Source: Balaenoptera acutorostrata (taxonomy: Eukaryota; Chordata; Mammalia; Artiodactyla; Balaenopteridae). Taken from it: a DNA stretch of 64,000 nucleotides. The stretch spans positions 61,277,506-61,341,505 of the forward strand of contig NC_080080.1 in assembly GCF_949987535.1 (NCBI RefSeq), given 5' to 3'. The notes under the pieces are model-generated. The model worked only from the letters and a program-made list of their open reading frames with translations, was not told the origin of the DNA and searched no databases. Shown here piece by piece: positions 11,676 to 24,831 of this stretch; position 1 is the stretch's first letter, and each line of letters starts with the position of its first letter. The position numbers and the translations under genes are program-made.

Positions 11676-14600
11676 ATGTCTCTGGAAACCTCTCTCTTCT
11701 ATACCTTCATTATTTTGTGTGTGTGTGTGAGTTTGCTACCATCTTTGGAAGAGCAAAATTTCACCACTTATATAGAATATAATAAGACCTTGAACACTTC
11801 ACTTAAATTTCTTTGTTTATATTTATCATTTAAAAAAAAAGTACTAATCATGACAGTAATCACTGTCATAAGTTGATAAGACAAGGAACATACAAAATCT
11901 GATATTAGGTGTTTAAATGATACTTTCCTGCCCTTAAGATGACCATGTGAACCAGGCTACCATTAGTTTATTAAGCATAGGTTATTTCCCCTTCCTATTG
12001 CATTTAGGATATATAATATATCTAAAGGGAGCTTGAAAAAAAGTATACATAGGCAGTATACTTTTCAAAATTTAATTTTCTCCATACTATTTATCTATTT
12101 TGATGAGCAAGTGTTAAAATGTATATAAAGAGTACTTTTAAGATTTAATAAAATACATTAAACTCATACACTTAAATTAGGAATAAATTACTTCTTTCAA
12201 AGTAATATTTCTAACCTGAATTACAAACATTCATACAAATAGTTTAAAATGAATGATTATGACTTTTAGTTACTTTAGATGGATGTTTCCTTTTTCTTGA
12301 GGAACAATAAGAACCTATGTTAGTATGATCTGAAAATGAAAATTTTAATTTTATGTTACCAATAAGTAATAGTTTGGGTACACTGTTTAAAAATACTAAG
12401 AATGATTTTTGTTTACCTCAATTTGATCATCAAAGCAAAGTAAATCCTAAAAAAAAGATGACAAGGAAATTAGAAGGCCAAATAAGTCCCCTAACCACAG
12501 CTTAAAAAGTATTTGTGTTAGAAGACCAACTACCCACATTCATTGAAAGGAATGTTGTTTTTCATTGAGGTCACTAGAGCCCAATAATATTGGCATTCCT
12601 TATTCCAAAAACTGGCCAGCAAATTAACCAAAATACTTTAAGTCTCTAGTTACATACACAAAGGTATAAGAGTAGTGAGTCAATTGCCAGGATAACTCAT
12701 GCCTAAAAAATATTTCCTTAAGTAGTGTATAATTGAGACCTTGGATTCTGCCACCTTAAATAAGGGCCATTTTACTAAAAATTGTTAAAAAGATTGAGTG
12801 GAGAAGAAAGTCAGTAGGCCATTTGTGGTGGCCTTGAAAGATAAAATTAACCAGCCTTTTCTTTCTTCTAAAATTGCAAGTAGGAACAATGCTAGAAAAT
12901 GAGGAACTATTTGACCAAAGGCAATGATAGAGAGGAAGATTATCTTGTATCTATCAGAAACCCTAAAACATCTGGAATTGTTCAATTTAGTTCACATGGG
13001 CAATAAAATGGAAAAGCTGGTGGATAGTAATTTAGTGGCTTCCCACTTCATTGTGTACTCTTTGTATTTTGTAATCCATTTGATATGTGTTTTTATTTTT
13101 GAATGCAAAATGGTGTTCATGATATAAATGAAATGAGCCACTTGGTGACTGTGGAGAAATTGTTTCTACAACCTGCCAAAAATTAGCTGAACAACTGCCA
13201 TGAATGATGATGGGGAACTAAGTCCTTGCATATGCTGAAAAAATATATAAAAAATAAATTCCATGTGTATTGCATGTCCTTCAATTCACAGCTGGTTAAG
13301 CCATTAAAAGTACTGCATTTTTTCCAATTTGCTTCACACTGAATGGAATTTATGGTTCTATTTGTAAAATTAACATCCATACCTCTCTATTATTCAGATG
13401 CTAATGATTTTGTTTTTAATTTTCAAGATCATAATATCAACTCCTTTCTTCTCTAGTCTTCTCCTTTACACCAGTTTGTTCATTTTTTGTTATTAAGGCA
13501 AATAAGGCTGGGGAAGTGGAGAAATGGTGATAAAGAATTGTGTGAAATGAGAGTTTGGTAAGTAGGTAAGTCATGGATGGATGGATGGATAGCTAGATGA
13601 AAATTATAGATATGTACAGATAGATGATAGAGAGAATGAGAAAGAGAGAGAGAAAGATTTCACACACACATTTATTAGATATGTTATATCATCAATCAAA
13701 TTTTGCTAGGGTCAAGGACCCTTTCTTCCTTCCTGGTTCCTCTTTTAGTTTTATAATTTTTAACTTTCAATGCTCTATATATATTGGGCAAGTTGGTTTT
13801 ATTTACTAGTCTTTTCCTGTCTTTGAGAATCACAAAGGTGCTTTTACTTCCTATTCAATGCCCAATTTTACCCACCTATCTAATGTTTCCCTGAGAAGAT
13901 CAGGGTTCAAGTCCATTTAATTACTCCTTATTTAACAGCTGTAAAACAGATAAATCCACTAATCTTATTTAATGGTCAGTATCTTCATCTAACAAATGAA
14001 ATGATAGATGTACTCTTATTTGCCTCACAAGAAGATTGTAAGAATTGAGTAGATAGTAAATGTGAAAATTCTGGTGCAGTATAATGGGTACTTAAAATTA
14101 AAGGAATTACTAAAGGCTAAGACCATATACAAAGTATGTTCTGGAGCAGGTCACTTTAGCCAATTCAATGAGCCATTCATACACATAACAGTTAAGCAAA
14201 AGGGTAAAATAATAACTTGGTTTGATTTCCTTTGTTTGTCAAAAGTAATTTTTCACATGTATTAAAATGTGGGAATAAATTAATCAAGTACCCTTTAATA
14301 ACTATGTGCTTGAAATGATCACTTTTCTACCTGTTTTGATAGAAAAAAATATTTAAAGTATTCATATTAGAATCACAGTTTTGTTTCAAGGGTTCTAATG
14401 AAATGTGATTAGTTGTTTGTTTTCTTTTTTAATTAAAGGTTGTAATCATCAGTGCAAAGCTTGAATATGGTGTATATAAGATTAACTTATAACAACATAT
14501 GCATAAAATAAAACTTATTTTTACAAAGAATCATTATGAATATATGAAGAACACAAGTGAATAAATGTAAGTATTCATTCATTTATCAAGCCCTAGTTTT

Positions 14601-15483
14601 TAAAAATGTATTTTCCTAAAAAGATAAACCTTAAATGGATCACATACTGTTCAGTTTGTATCCTTGAATATGAAGACCTTAAATTTGAATATATCATAGT
14701 GGGTTCTGAATATGAAACAAGAGGGAATTAACTCTCTGATCTTAATTTAATTTGATAACAAACCAAGGTTTTGAATATTACCCACATGTGAAAGAAAATA
14801 AGTAGGCATTTGGGAAAAAGGAGGGAAATGGACAACCTTAATATTTTGAGACCCAGACATTTGCATATTTTTCAGAAGTGTTTTGAGAATAACAGATATT
14901 TGCACATGTTTTTTATATTAAAAACAATTTCAATTGCCAATAAAAATGTTTGTAATTCCCATACTCTCATAGGTAATGTAAAGTTTCTTGGCAGAAACAG
15001 AAATAATCATTCTGGGTTTTTAATAATTACAAAAGCCATAGGGTGCATCTTTTCTCAAAATTTTACTAAAAATATCTTTTCCAAGGTATGTTCACAAATA
15101 TTGCTAAAACTAGAAAATTTGAAGCACTACAAAGCTCTGTAATATTGCTAGTTTTTAGGAAAAATAGAAAAAAATTTGTTATGCTAGCTATTTATCTGGT
15201 AAGTATATTAAACAGTAAAAATAATAGAAAGGCTGAGAAACTAATATGCTATTGAAGTCAAATTAGTTTAGAAATATGCTCTTCAGTTAAGAGAAGCTCC
15301 TCTTTATATAGCTGGTGGTAATGAAGAATGAGAAATAATATTTATGTCAAATGTTTTCCTATAGCATGTTTGATGACTTAACTAATGCTGTTTCTCTTTT
15401 TAATTTTTTTCATTATTCCATAATTTCTTTTCACATTAAAACAAAATCAGGGTTTCTTGAGATAGAGAGCATCCTCTTCTGTT
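11676..15483. other. Unique AT-rich DNA, no gene seen
   Basis: No gene or clear repeat apart from the microsatellite at 13573-13656. Several 60-110 codon open frames occur by chance in either strand. None shows family-like motifs. Confidence 0.55.
13573..13656. repeat. Compound microsatellite (GGAT)n / (GATA) / (GA)n
   Basis: Starts with four to five ggat units (13574-13591), passes through degenerate gata-type sequence and ends in a ga-rich run (13628-13656). Confidence 0.9.
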
Positions 15484-15800
15484 TTACACTAGTTGTCCAA
15501 AAGGTATGTGTGCCATCATGAAAGTCTTGATAAGTACTTCAGAAAGATCTGGCCTAAACAACTGCCTCTCAGTTTTCTCCGTTACAAGAATATCAAAAAT
15601 GTCTGCAAATTCTCTAGTATATTGCTCAGAAATATTTGTCCTAATGGATTTATAACTTTCCCCAAAATACTCAAGGAATAGACTCTGGTTCCGAATTTTC
15701 CTGATTAGTATAATAGCCACGGTTCAGAATGATATTGTTCCTGAAGTTTTTGCGACCCATTTGGCAGATTGCCATAATATGGGCTGGTGAAATTCAGTGT
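15484..15800. other. Unexplained segment with open frames on both strands
   Basis: A 78-codon frame on the - strand (15484-15720, opened by a GTG, no ATG start) overlaps a 62-codon frame on the + strand (15493-15681). The - strand translation has ordinary amino-acid composition (e.g. residues EFADIFDIL near its middle) and a neighbouring frame stays open upstream. That could suggest a decayed exon or retrocopy with frameshifts, or a DNA-transposon remnant. I do not recognise the protein. Chance remains likely. Confidence 0.25.
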
Positions 15801-16814
15801 AGCTCAATGCAGACGTAAATAGTTCCATTTAGTAAGTGCATATTGTTTTGCTTAAAATGTTTCAAAGTTTGTCTCTATGGAAGAACTCAGGTCCCCCCCC
15901 CCAAAAAAAAATTCAAGGGATACATGACCTACAATTGAATCTAGAGAAGTTTCCAGTGTTGTTAAATAATATATCAAGGTATATTTTGTCTTCATATTAA
16001 AAAAAATATTTAGATGGAAGAAATAGTGAAAGACTATTCACTTATGAAAGACTGAATAAAAATTTTATGGTTACTAATTTGGGACTTGAGTTCATGCCCC
16101 TCGGATGAACAAGAGGCTTCTGGGGAACAAAGTTCAGAAATTCAGAAAGAGGTGTACATGGAATAGGGTTGTGTCTTAAAGGTTTGGCTGAGTGTCTCAC
16201 GTGGCTCAGGCAAACTGAGCCCTTCTCGTTCGACAAGGTTTCCATTCACAGATGTTGTAGTCTGTAATGTATTTTTTTTTACCCCAAAATAAATGGTGGT
16301 TTTGACAAATGCCCTTCTTAATATGCTCCAGAATAGAATAAATATGAGAAGCTTAATAATAGGTACAGTTTTTTATCTTAACAGACAATTTAATATTTGA
16401 TCATTCAAAAGTCTAGATATGCTGATATAAAAACATGATGAATACTAATTTATTCTAAGTAATTTAAGGGAAAAACTATGATAAAAATTAAAATGTTTTG
16501 TCTTTCTTGTGTTAATAGTATTATAGTTATCAGTTAATAATAAGTACTAAGAAATGTGAAATAAAAAACTACTTGAATACTAATAACACAAATAAACCAT
16601 TACAAAGACAATGCTCTGTTTATTTTGGTTTACCAATCCATTAATTGTCCTTGGTAAATGATTTATCATAAGGGTGGTACAGACCATACAAAATAGGCTA
16701 GACTAATGTTAGCTATTTGTTTTTTCAACAAAGTCAAATCTCACAAGGCACTGGAGGTTTAAAACTAATATTCCAGGAAAATGTCTCATTCGTGTGAGGG
16801 AAATGATACCTCTA
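15801..16814. other. Unique AT-rich DNA, no gene seen
   Basis: Contains a C10-A9 homopolymer junction at 15893-15911. The stretch 16080-16245 is richer in GC with a few CpGs but has no assignment. Confidence 0.5.
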
Positions 16815-16960
16815 ATTTATTAAATGCGTGTTTGGCATTTTGCTAAGAGTAATTTCACTTAATATTCCAACCACCCTACAAAAAAGTACTATCAATTTTA
16901 TTGTAATAGTAGAGAAATTGAGGTTTAGAGGCCTTGACTAGATTGTTTAAGTATATTCAT
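16815..16960 (+). mobile_element. MIR SINE fragment
   Basis: Order of MIR core elements: 'ttattaaatgcgtgtttggc', 'acttaatattccaaccaccc', 'ttattgtaatagtagagaaattgag', 'tttagaggccttgactagat'. Matches the MIR core and the 'gaaactgaggcacagagag' region. Diverged. Confidence 0.7.
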
Positions 16961-17442
16961 AAAACTGCAGACCCACTCCCAAACCAAGACGTGGAGATTC
17001 CAAACCATGTGTTCACTCATTCAAATTTTGACAAATGAATGAGCCTGCATGTGAGGAATAAACAGATGCCGTTAGTTCAAAATTAAACATCAAGGACAAT
17101 GGGGGTACTCAGTAAGTAGAATGTTGGCCAGAGGTGGTGAGAGAAGGTGCACAGCTAATCTTGATTATGGAATTCAGTGAGGAAAGGGTTTAAGAGACTG
17201 GAAATCAGGAATGGTTTAGCAAGTTCCCTTTGACAGCTTGTCTAAAGTTTGACTTTCCTGAATTATGAAATCAACAGTCATGAAAACAAAAGCAATCTTT
17301 TTTTCCCATTATGTACACATTAGAAAAACAGTAAAAGGAAATATCCCTAGCTCCTCAAGACTGCTTGAAAATCTGTTTTCTAATGGCAGAAACAATAAAC
17401 TTGCCAATTCAGAAAAGTCCACATGTCGTCCTAAGTTAAATT

Positions 17443-17461
17443 TTATATATATATATACTTT

Positions 17462-17503
<42 letters not shown>
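17443..17503. repeat. (TA)n microsatellite
   Basis: Two TA tracts (17443-17457 and 17464-17503) separated by acttttaaa. The flank repeats the atacttttt motif, suggesting local slippage or duplication. Confidence 0.95.
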
Positions 17504-17504
<1 letters not shown>

Positions 17505-17904
17505 TTTTTAAGTCAGTATATCACAATTCATTGAAAGAACATTGTCTGTTCTGATAGCCAACTATTTGAATATGAATTAATACTAGACTCTAAAATTCTA
17601 TTTACTTATTATCTGTTAGTTGCTATAGATAGTTTAAGTATTGCATCATTCATCAATTGAAATTCTTATTTCATTTGTTTCAAAACCAAACAAATAAAAG
17701 TGAGCAAATTTTCTAATTTGTGTATTTTTAAATTTATACTTTCTAAAAATAAATTTGAATCTTCTAAAAAGTGAGTTTATTAATTCACTGAAACTCTTTG
17801 TATTTCAAAAACCTTTTTTGGCTATAATGGAAAACAAATGCTTTGGTAAATACTGGTTTTCAATGTTTCTTTGAATTTTTTGTAAACAAAGGAAGTGAAA
17901 AGGC

Positions 17905-18015
17905 TGGTACTTTATACGATCCATCTCATTAACCAGGGAAAGCAAAGAAGCAGAGCATCAATATGACTTGCTTAAGGTCACAACCCAGCCAGGACTGGAA
18001 CTCTAAATGCTAATT
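17905..18015 (+). mobile_element. MIR SINE fragment (3' part)
   Basis: 'gcagagcatcaatatgactt', 'gcttaaggtcacaacccag', 'ccaggactggaactcta' follow the order of the MIR 3' half (lead-in to 'aagtaacttgcccaaggtcacacagc', then 'gctgggattcgaaccc'). Confidence 0.6.
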
Positions 18016-18059
18016 CAATGTAGAATAGTTCCTAAAACTGTCCATACATTCTTTCCCTC

Positions 18060-18515
18060 CCTTCAAGAGGCCTATTTCTTCATCCCTTGTATCTTTGTGA
18101 GCCTTCTGAGCTGCTTTGGCCAGTGTTATATTAGCAAATATGATGCAAGTTGATGCTTGGAATGTGCTTCTCTACTAGGGTTTGTTCTCTTATTGCTCTT
18201 GGAACTCCAAGAAGCCTGGGATAACTTGCAAGATGATAAGAGACATGTATCCCAGTTGTCCTTATGTCCCTGGCCAACTGCCTGCCAAACACCTGCCATA
18301 TGAGTGACTGTTTTCTAGATTGTCCAACTGCTAGTCAGTTTTTCATCTACTTTCAGCTAATTGCACACACTAGAGCCAGCCAAGCCAGTGTGAATCAAAT
18401 CACCTGGAAAGGAATAAATACCTAACAGAACAACAGAAACATGAGTTAAATGATTGTTTTCTGAAGATACTACATTTGGGGGTGACATGTTACACAGCAA
18501 ATCCTAACTGACATA
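18060..18515 (+). mobile_element. MLT1-class MaLR LTR
   Basis: Sense-strand MLT1 markers in order: 'gctgctttggccagtgttat', 'gctcttggaactccaagaag', 'catatgagtgactgttttct', 'agccagccaagccagtg', then 'acatttgggggtgacatgtt' and a terminal 'acacagcaaatcctaact'. The last corresponds to the LTR end 'ttacgcagcaatagataact'. Old and diverged. Confidence 0.75.
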
Positions 18516-20606
18516 AATATATTTCTGACTTCAGTATTTAGTAATTGAGATCTCACAAAACATCTTTACAGAGTGACCCAAAACAGCATTTCTTCCATCT
18601 ACATTGTGTTGATAAACTGAATGACAAATGAGATCTGTTGCTTAAAATTTGTTGGAGTTACTCTAAATCTTTTGAAAAGAGACCTCATATAGCACTGCCA
18701 AGGCAAATCTTACAAAATGTGATAAAAGTTTATCCTTTATCAAAAGTATATGTTGTAAGAATTAAAATATTGCATAAATAAGATGACTCAAAAAGTAGAA
18801 GAAACTTGAGAAGGAAACTTGATAACTGGAAGCTGGTGCAATTACATCTAACACAACGGAAAAAAATGGCGATAACACAAAATGGTCAACAAAAACAAAA
18901 AATAATCAAATTTCACAGGGTATCCAGAGAACCTAAAAGAATCTGAATATTGGACTAAAAATTTTATTAGTCAATCATCCGTATTTTCAGGAGCAAACGC
19001 AGCACTATTTAGCTTAATTAACTCTGCCTTAGGTAAATATTTAAACTATCTTCAAATTGTTGGCATTTTATTAGTAAAACTAAAATGTCAATGTGATAAA
19101 GCAGTCACAATAAAATAAATTGCATGGATGCATAAAATATACTTACAACTGATACTAAATTACATGAGCACAAGTAGGAAACTGTGAGGTACTATGAAGG
19201 CATGTAATGTTTTGAGGCAAAACATTTCACAGAGAGTTTAGTCATGAGCGCTTCTAAACAGTTGGAGCTGTAAGTGTCTTGGAATGCTAGGATAGTTTGG
19301 TTAACTGATAGCTAACAGACAGTGGTGCTCAGATTTGGAGAGACAAGAATAATTACATGCCCTGTCTTCACCACTTTGAAATGAGAAATGATGAAAGTAA
19401 CATTAACACATTTTTTCAGTAATGTATATTTACATTTTAAATTTTAATCTTAAAATTTAAGTAACATTGATGTTAACATTAGAATTAGCACTGGAGGGTA
19501 GTTGTAAGTACAGTTTCCACTACGTAAAGTGCCATAATATACCACAGCTAGAAAACGGTATCTGCTTTTTATGTACTTAGTAAGCAAGCATGACAAACAT
19601 GACAAGTTTCAAACCCTACAGGTTAAAGGATATCAATGCTTCTAGTATAGGTAAGGCTGATGTGCCAAGAAATGAAATATTTGACAAGATATTTGAAACA
19701 AGGCACGTGAAAATCTTGGGAAATACAAGTGTTACCTAAGTGAAGACAATCAGGGGAAGTTCGGGCAGGAGGGTGGGATGAGGTGAGTGTAGGAATTATA
19801 GTAGAAGGAGAAGGAGTAATATTTGCAAGGACTAATTTCTGATATATCATTTGTGAATTTGGCATGCCAGTTAATTGCATTAATGCCCCCTTAATTTTTA
19901 TGAACAAATTTTAAATGCTAAAAAGTTAAACATATTCAGCTTGAAATGTGGTCATTTCAACTTGATTAGCACCATGAATTATGCAGTTAGGTATTGCATG
20001 CAAAGGCAGTGGTTTTTTTGCTCTGAGGGAATTTTAGTGATATATTATTTTCTCTCTATATCTATTCAAATTGTCAAACAGAGATTCTCTGACTTTCACC
20101 AAATTCCCTTTATTTCTGTTACAACATTTCTTTCCATTCACCATGAAATATTATTATTCTGATAACCAACTTTTTGACTATTTAAAAAATAGGAAGAATA
20201 TTTTGTGGAAGATTTCTTTCCCAAAACTATAGTATCAGAGCGCATTTTAGAAACTTTGTCAGCAAGCCATTCTGAAAGTGCAAGAATGTCTAGGCACATA
20301 AGAATTAAGGCAAAAATATTAGTTTGCTTGTTTTGGCTTGTTTGCCTTGGTGGTATTGTCATTGTTAGATGTAGGATAACTCAAACCAGTATAATATCTC
20401 TAATTCAGTTTTATACCTAAAGTTTCTATTATTTAAAAAAAATTCCAACAGCATTAGGAATGGGCATGTGTGTGCACACATCTGCCCATGTATGTGTGTG
20501 GTGTGAATATAAAAATTATATTATGTGTGTGTTTTAAGTAACTTTTTACTCTGATCCCTTGAAATACTGATGATTCTTTAAGCTAAAAAAAAATACCAAT
20601 TTTCAG
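18516..20606. other. Unique AT-rich DNA, no gene seen
   Basis: No recognised repeat. Open frames of 70-94 codons (e.g. 19623-19907 on the - strand) lack recognisable motifs and lie in AT-rich context. Confidence 0.55.
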
Positions 20607-20748
20607 AAAGAAAAAAGGAAAAGAAAGAAAGTGAAAAAGAGAGAGAGGAGAGAAAGAAAGAGGGAAGAAAGAGAGATAGAAAGAGAAAGAGAAAGAATAG
20701 AAAGGAAAAAGAAAGAAAGAAAGAAAAAGAAAGAAAGAAAGAAAGAAA

Positions 20749-20788
<40 letters not shown>

Positions 20789-20886
20789 AGATAGGATGGA
20801 GGGAGAGAGGGAGAGAGGGAGGGAGGAAGGAAGGAAGAGAAAGAAAGAAAGGAAGGAAGGAAGAAAGAAAGAGTAAAGAGAAAGGA
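20607..20886 (+). repeat. Long purine tract, (GAAA)n / (GGAA)n
   Basis: About 280 bases that are almost entirely A and G on the + strand: degenerate gaaa/gaga at the left, a regular gaaa core around 20710-20788, then ggaa-type units. The apparent 81-codon Lys/Glu/Arg frame across it is a by-product of the repeat. Confidence 0.97.
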
Positions 20887-22004
20887 TAGATCAGAGAGTT
20901 AGAGAGTTACAGGTAAGAAGTATGGGGTTAGTTGAGAAGTGAATTATGAATGTTTTAATCGCTTTAGTCCATAGGAAATGAAATCACATTTTTTCAAAGG
21001 ACCCAATTTCACTCACTTCTGTGCTTTGATCCACTGATTAACATTTGCAACCATTAACTCACTTTCCTTGATGGAGATGACTGTCAGATCCCACTGCTTC
21101 CAGAGTCAGGCGCACAGTTTCCAGCTGTGGATGCAGGCAGATCAAAGCATATGATGAACTCTCTACAACACAGTCTATCTGGAATACTAATAATAGTCTG
21201 TACTACTTGTAAAGAATCAAGTCATTTTTCTCCACTCCTTCAGATAATCAGGGTTTCCTTGTACATGTTATTAATTGATTCAATATGCAGAAGGAATGTC
21301 TGAACTTTTCCCACGCCTTACACTTACTGGTTTTCTATTATATACATTAGTCTACCTCCAGAGGTTGTTTTAATTCAAGTCAGGTTTTTTTTTTTTTCCA
21401 TAAAAAATGGAATGGGTACTTGTTTTGTTTAGCTTTATATACTATGCATTTTCTTATGTTTTATAACTGTGTATATGTGTCATCACCTACCTTGTTCACT
21501 TTTGATGCTGCTTAACTTGCTTACAATAGAATTTCATTCTCTACTTTGATAAATGTTGAGATTTTTTACTATGAATGCTTTATAAAGATTGCTTGGTCCT
21601 ATTAGATTTTGGTCCTTCTTAAGATTTTGAAGCCAGTTGTTCCAAGTTCTCACAGATGACTGAAAATAATTTTTAAGCTTGTCACAGTATTAAAGGCTGA
21701 GGTCTTTTTGCCTGTTTCCTTGTTTTTTTGTTTTAGATGTGATGATAACTGTTTGCTTTTATTTCATTCTCTAATAGTTATAGTTTATAACTATAAACTA
21801 TAGTTTATTAGTTAGGTTATAGTTTATTCTCTTTTCAGGTAATTCTGGAGATTTTTCACCTAAGAAATAATTTCTATTGTCTGACTCTTTTAGGGTTGTG
21901 TTTGTGAAAGATGTACCCACAGTTGTGGTATTTATACCTAATATCTTTAGAAGATAAAAAGCTTAATGGGACCAACTCTTCTAACTTCTAGTCAAAGAAA
22001 CATT
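20887..22004. other. Unique AT-rich DNA, no gene seen
   Basis: Contains a T13-T14 run near 21387-21400 and the palindromic cluster described separately. No gene. Confidence 0.55.
21772..21830. repeat. AT palindromic cluster (tatagttta units)
   Basis: A 10-bp inverted repeat, tatagtttat (21779-21788) and ataaactata (21793-21802), separated by aact. It is followed by further tagttta copies up to about 21830. Likely produced by local fold-back or slippage. Confidence 0.85.
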
Positions 22005-22135
22005 TACTAAACATGTAAGATGTGCAAAAGCTGTGTGACTGAAGATGGAGAACATAAAATAAAAAAATATTTAAAAACAGAGTCACATGGCTTGCAGTCC
22101 ATTTGTAAGATGGAATAAAGGATTACTGAAAACTC
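22005..22135 (-). mobile_element. L2 LINE fragment
   Basis: Reads as antisense L2 3' end: 'atttactaaacatgtaagat', 'gtgactgaagatggagaaca', 'cttgcagtccatttgtaaga'. Compare the antisense L2 series 'tttattgagcacctactatg', 'gctggggatacaaa', 'agctcacagtcta'. Diverged. Confidence 0.5.
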
Positions 22136-23887
22136 TCTGTGTGATCATTGTTTGATATACACAGACCAGGTAGAATAGCACCCTTTAAACTTGCTATATA
22201 TCAATGAATGAAGGGAAAGTTTCTGCCTTGAGTGTTATGAGCAACTAAGATTTTAGGGCTAATGAATTTATATGCCATGAAAAATGCAGTAAGACCATCT
22301 TATTTTGCCATCAAAAAAGGCTTTGAGTCATCCACTACATATTTTCCATTTCTACGTTTAATGTTCTTAGTTGAACGAAAGTGTTTAACTCAGAGTGTTA
22401 TCTATTTGATTGGTATTTCACAAGGGACATAGATTTTTTTTTCTTTTATAACAAATGTGATAGTAAAGAAAAACCAGAAATAACTCTAAAATGTTTCCTG
22501 AAATAATGTCAATCGGTCAAAGCTTATTTCATATCAAAAATGCAATTCTATCTATGATTCAGAGTAAAGTAGTTAGACTATCTAATTCAAATTATTTTCT
22601 TTCATCATGTCCCTATTTTCAGAAGGATGCATTGCAAATTCACTGCGTGTATAATTCAATGGTCAGAAGGAAAATTCAATAGTGAGAAAGAAAATAGGGA
22701 CCCAGCTTGCATGTTTCTCTGTTGGGCATCGCAAGAACCATGTGAGAGAAACAAAATGCAATGTTGCTCACTTTGCGGCTAGGGTGTGGGAAAGGAAGCC
22801 AAGCATGTTCTGCATAATTAAGCTTGCCCGTGGCATAAAGAAGCATGCAGGGAAAGAATTTCTAAATCCTGTGTTTTCTCAAACTTTTCAAATTAAAAAA
22901 TATATACACGTAAGTGCTGATCTAGCACACTTTTACTAGTTAAAAATATGGAGTATTAAGGAAATGGACATAAAAATGTTAAATAAGCATTTACCCTTTA
23001 ATTTATAAGGAATGATTGAAAATGCATGATTGTTCTGAAGCTAACTGTATGGGAAATATATGAGTAATATTGGAATGTCTTCAGTATTATCTTTCCATCT
23101 GTAGCTATTTAAGAACAGTACACATATTCATATGTTTCAAGGAGTGGTATAGACTTGAAAAACACTGCTCCTTTTCATAAGAAATACCATTTTTTTTCAG
23201 AGTTGAAAAAACTCCTCCACCCAAAGTAGTATAGTTTTTTATCATAATTCAATACATGACACCATTAATATTTTAAAAATTGCTAAGGTAATAAATCTTT
23301 GATTATTGTACATGAAAGCCTATTATAGTATTAGCATGGCTGATACATAATGGAAGATATAATGTATATCTAATCAAAGTCAAATCAAAATTAATATTAT
23401 AATACACTTCTGAGACTCATCTGTTATGTATGATAATATTAAGTAATAGATAATAAAATGGGTGTAGGAAAAATTTACATATTGGAAATATTCTTGCAAC
23501 ATTGCACATTGTTAAATCAGACAGATTTTATTCTTATTTTGTCTCATAATAATGTAAAAATATTTAAAGATACTTAAAGCTGTCAGGGCACAAATATTCT
23601 GATGAAAGCAGAAAGCATAAATAAAATTCTATACAAAATGTCATATTCTAATGCCACATTCATAAATGTAGGACTTTTCAAATTACCATATTCTAAGATA
23701 TATTAACAAAAAGAATAAGAAAAAAAAATTGAAATTGCTAGCTTTTTGAAACCAAGCACTCAATATTTTATTGTGTATCCTCTGAAGTAATTATCTCTTG
23801 TGATGTATTTAAGAAAAAGATAATAACAAATGGGATATTTGCAGATAGGTAGATTTATAGATATTTGAAGAACTATAATACTATTTA
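22136..23887. other. Unique AT-rich DNA, no gene seen
   Basis: No gene or repeat recognised. The 22640-22870 piece has higher GC and the open frame 22682-22939 (85 codons), with no family motif; see findings. Confidence 0.5.
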
Positions 23888-24105
23888 CTGTTGCATTTAT
23901 TGTACATTTAGCATGCATCTGTCACTATTCTATATGTTTTACAATGTATTAGGCCATTTAATTCTCACCACAACTCTACAAGGTAGAACCTAATTATACT
24001 CCCCATTTTACAGTTGAGCAAAGATCACAAAGCTATTGCCAGCAATAGAGCTAACATTCATTCAAATAGAGGCAGTCTGAACCCTGAGGCCAAAGCTACA
24101 ATGAA
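23888..24105 (+). mobile_element. MIR SINE
   Basis: Nearly complete MIR order: 'gcatttattgtacatttagc', 'atgttttacaatgtattagg', 'tttaattctcaccacaactc', 'aaggtagaacctaattatac', 'ccccattttacagttgagca', 'aggcagtctgaaccctg'. These match the MIR core and its 3' end. Confidence 0.85.
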
Positions 24106-24831
24106 TAGGGTTAACGGAATTATTGTCAATCTTTAAGGAGATTTTTGGGGCTTGAATATTTTGTCTGCTCCTTAATATATTTGGAAGATTGACTCATCAA
24201 ATTTGCTGATTACACATCATTGACTAAACTGATATAATAAAAATGTTCTTCAGATGAACTTAACATTAATTATAATAGACACACTTATTAAGTTCTAACT
24301 GTGAAGGAGTATGAAAGTTCAGTTTAGAAGATAATTTTGTACGAGACCCTAGCCTCTGTTCCACAACAAAGATGAACAATTAGACAGTTATTCATAAAGT
24401 AAAACAGCTGTGGAAGAGCTCTGGAGCCCACTTAAAAAACTCTCAGCAACACAGTAGAACAAAAAAATTTGACAATAACTGCACACAAAAAAAGAAAAAC
24501 AGCTTTATTTTGTCTGCATTATCCCATCTGCCAAGCCAGCATTGCTCAGTGCCAAAAGGGAATTCCCCAGTTACAGTAATGCTCATCAGGAAAGGAAGAG
24601 TGATGTCAGCAACCAGCTTCCCCACCCTTTGGGGGCATTGAACAGAGGTCCCACTTCAATTTCACTTCACCCAGATCAGCAAAGCTGAAACATACAGAGA
24701 CACAGTTCAGAATAAGGAAGAAAATCAAGGCTGCCAATAACAACCATGCAGCAGGAGAAATCACAATTCATAGTGACCTGTTCTACAGAAAAACCCAGTA
24801 GCTATGGTAATACAAGCTGACAGCCAGGGCC

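Noticed and set aside
14810..15142. 110-codon + strand frame
   Set aside because: AT-driven composition (Asn, Lys, Ile, Phe), no domain, no splice context that supports an exon. Kept only as a possible BLASTX query.
20631..20876. 81-codon Lys/Glu/Arg-rich frame
   Set aside because: A translation of the purine microsatellite.
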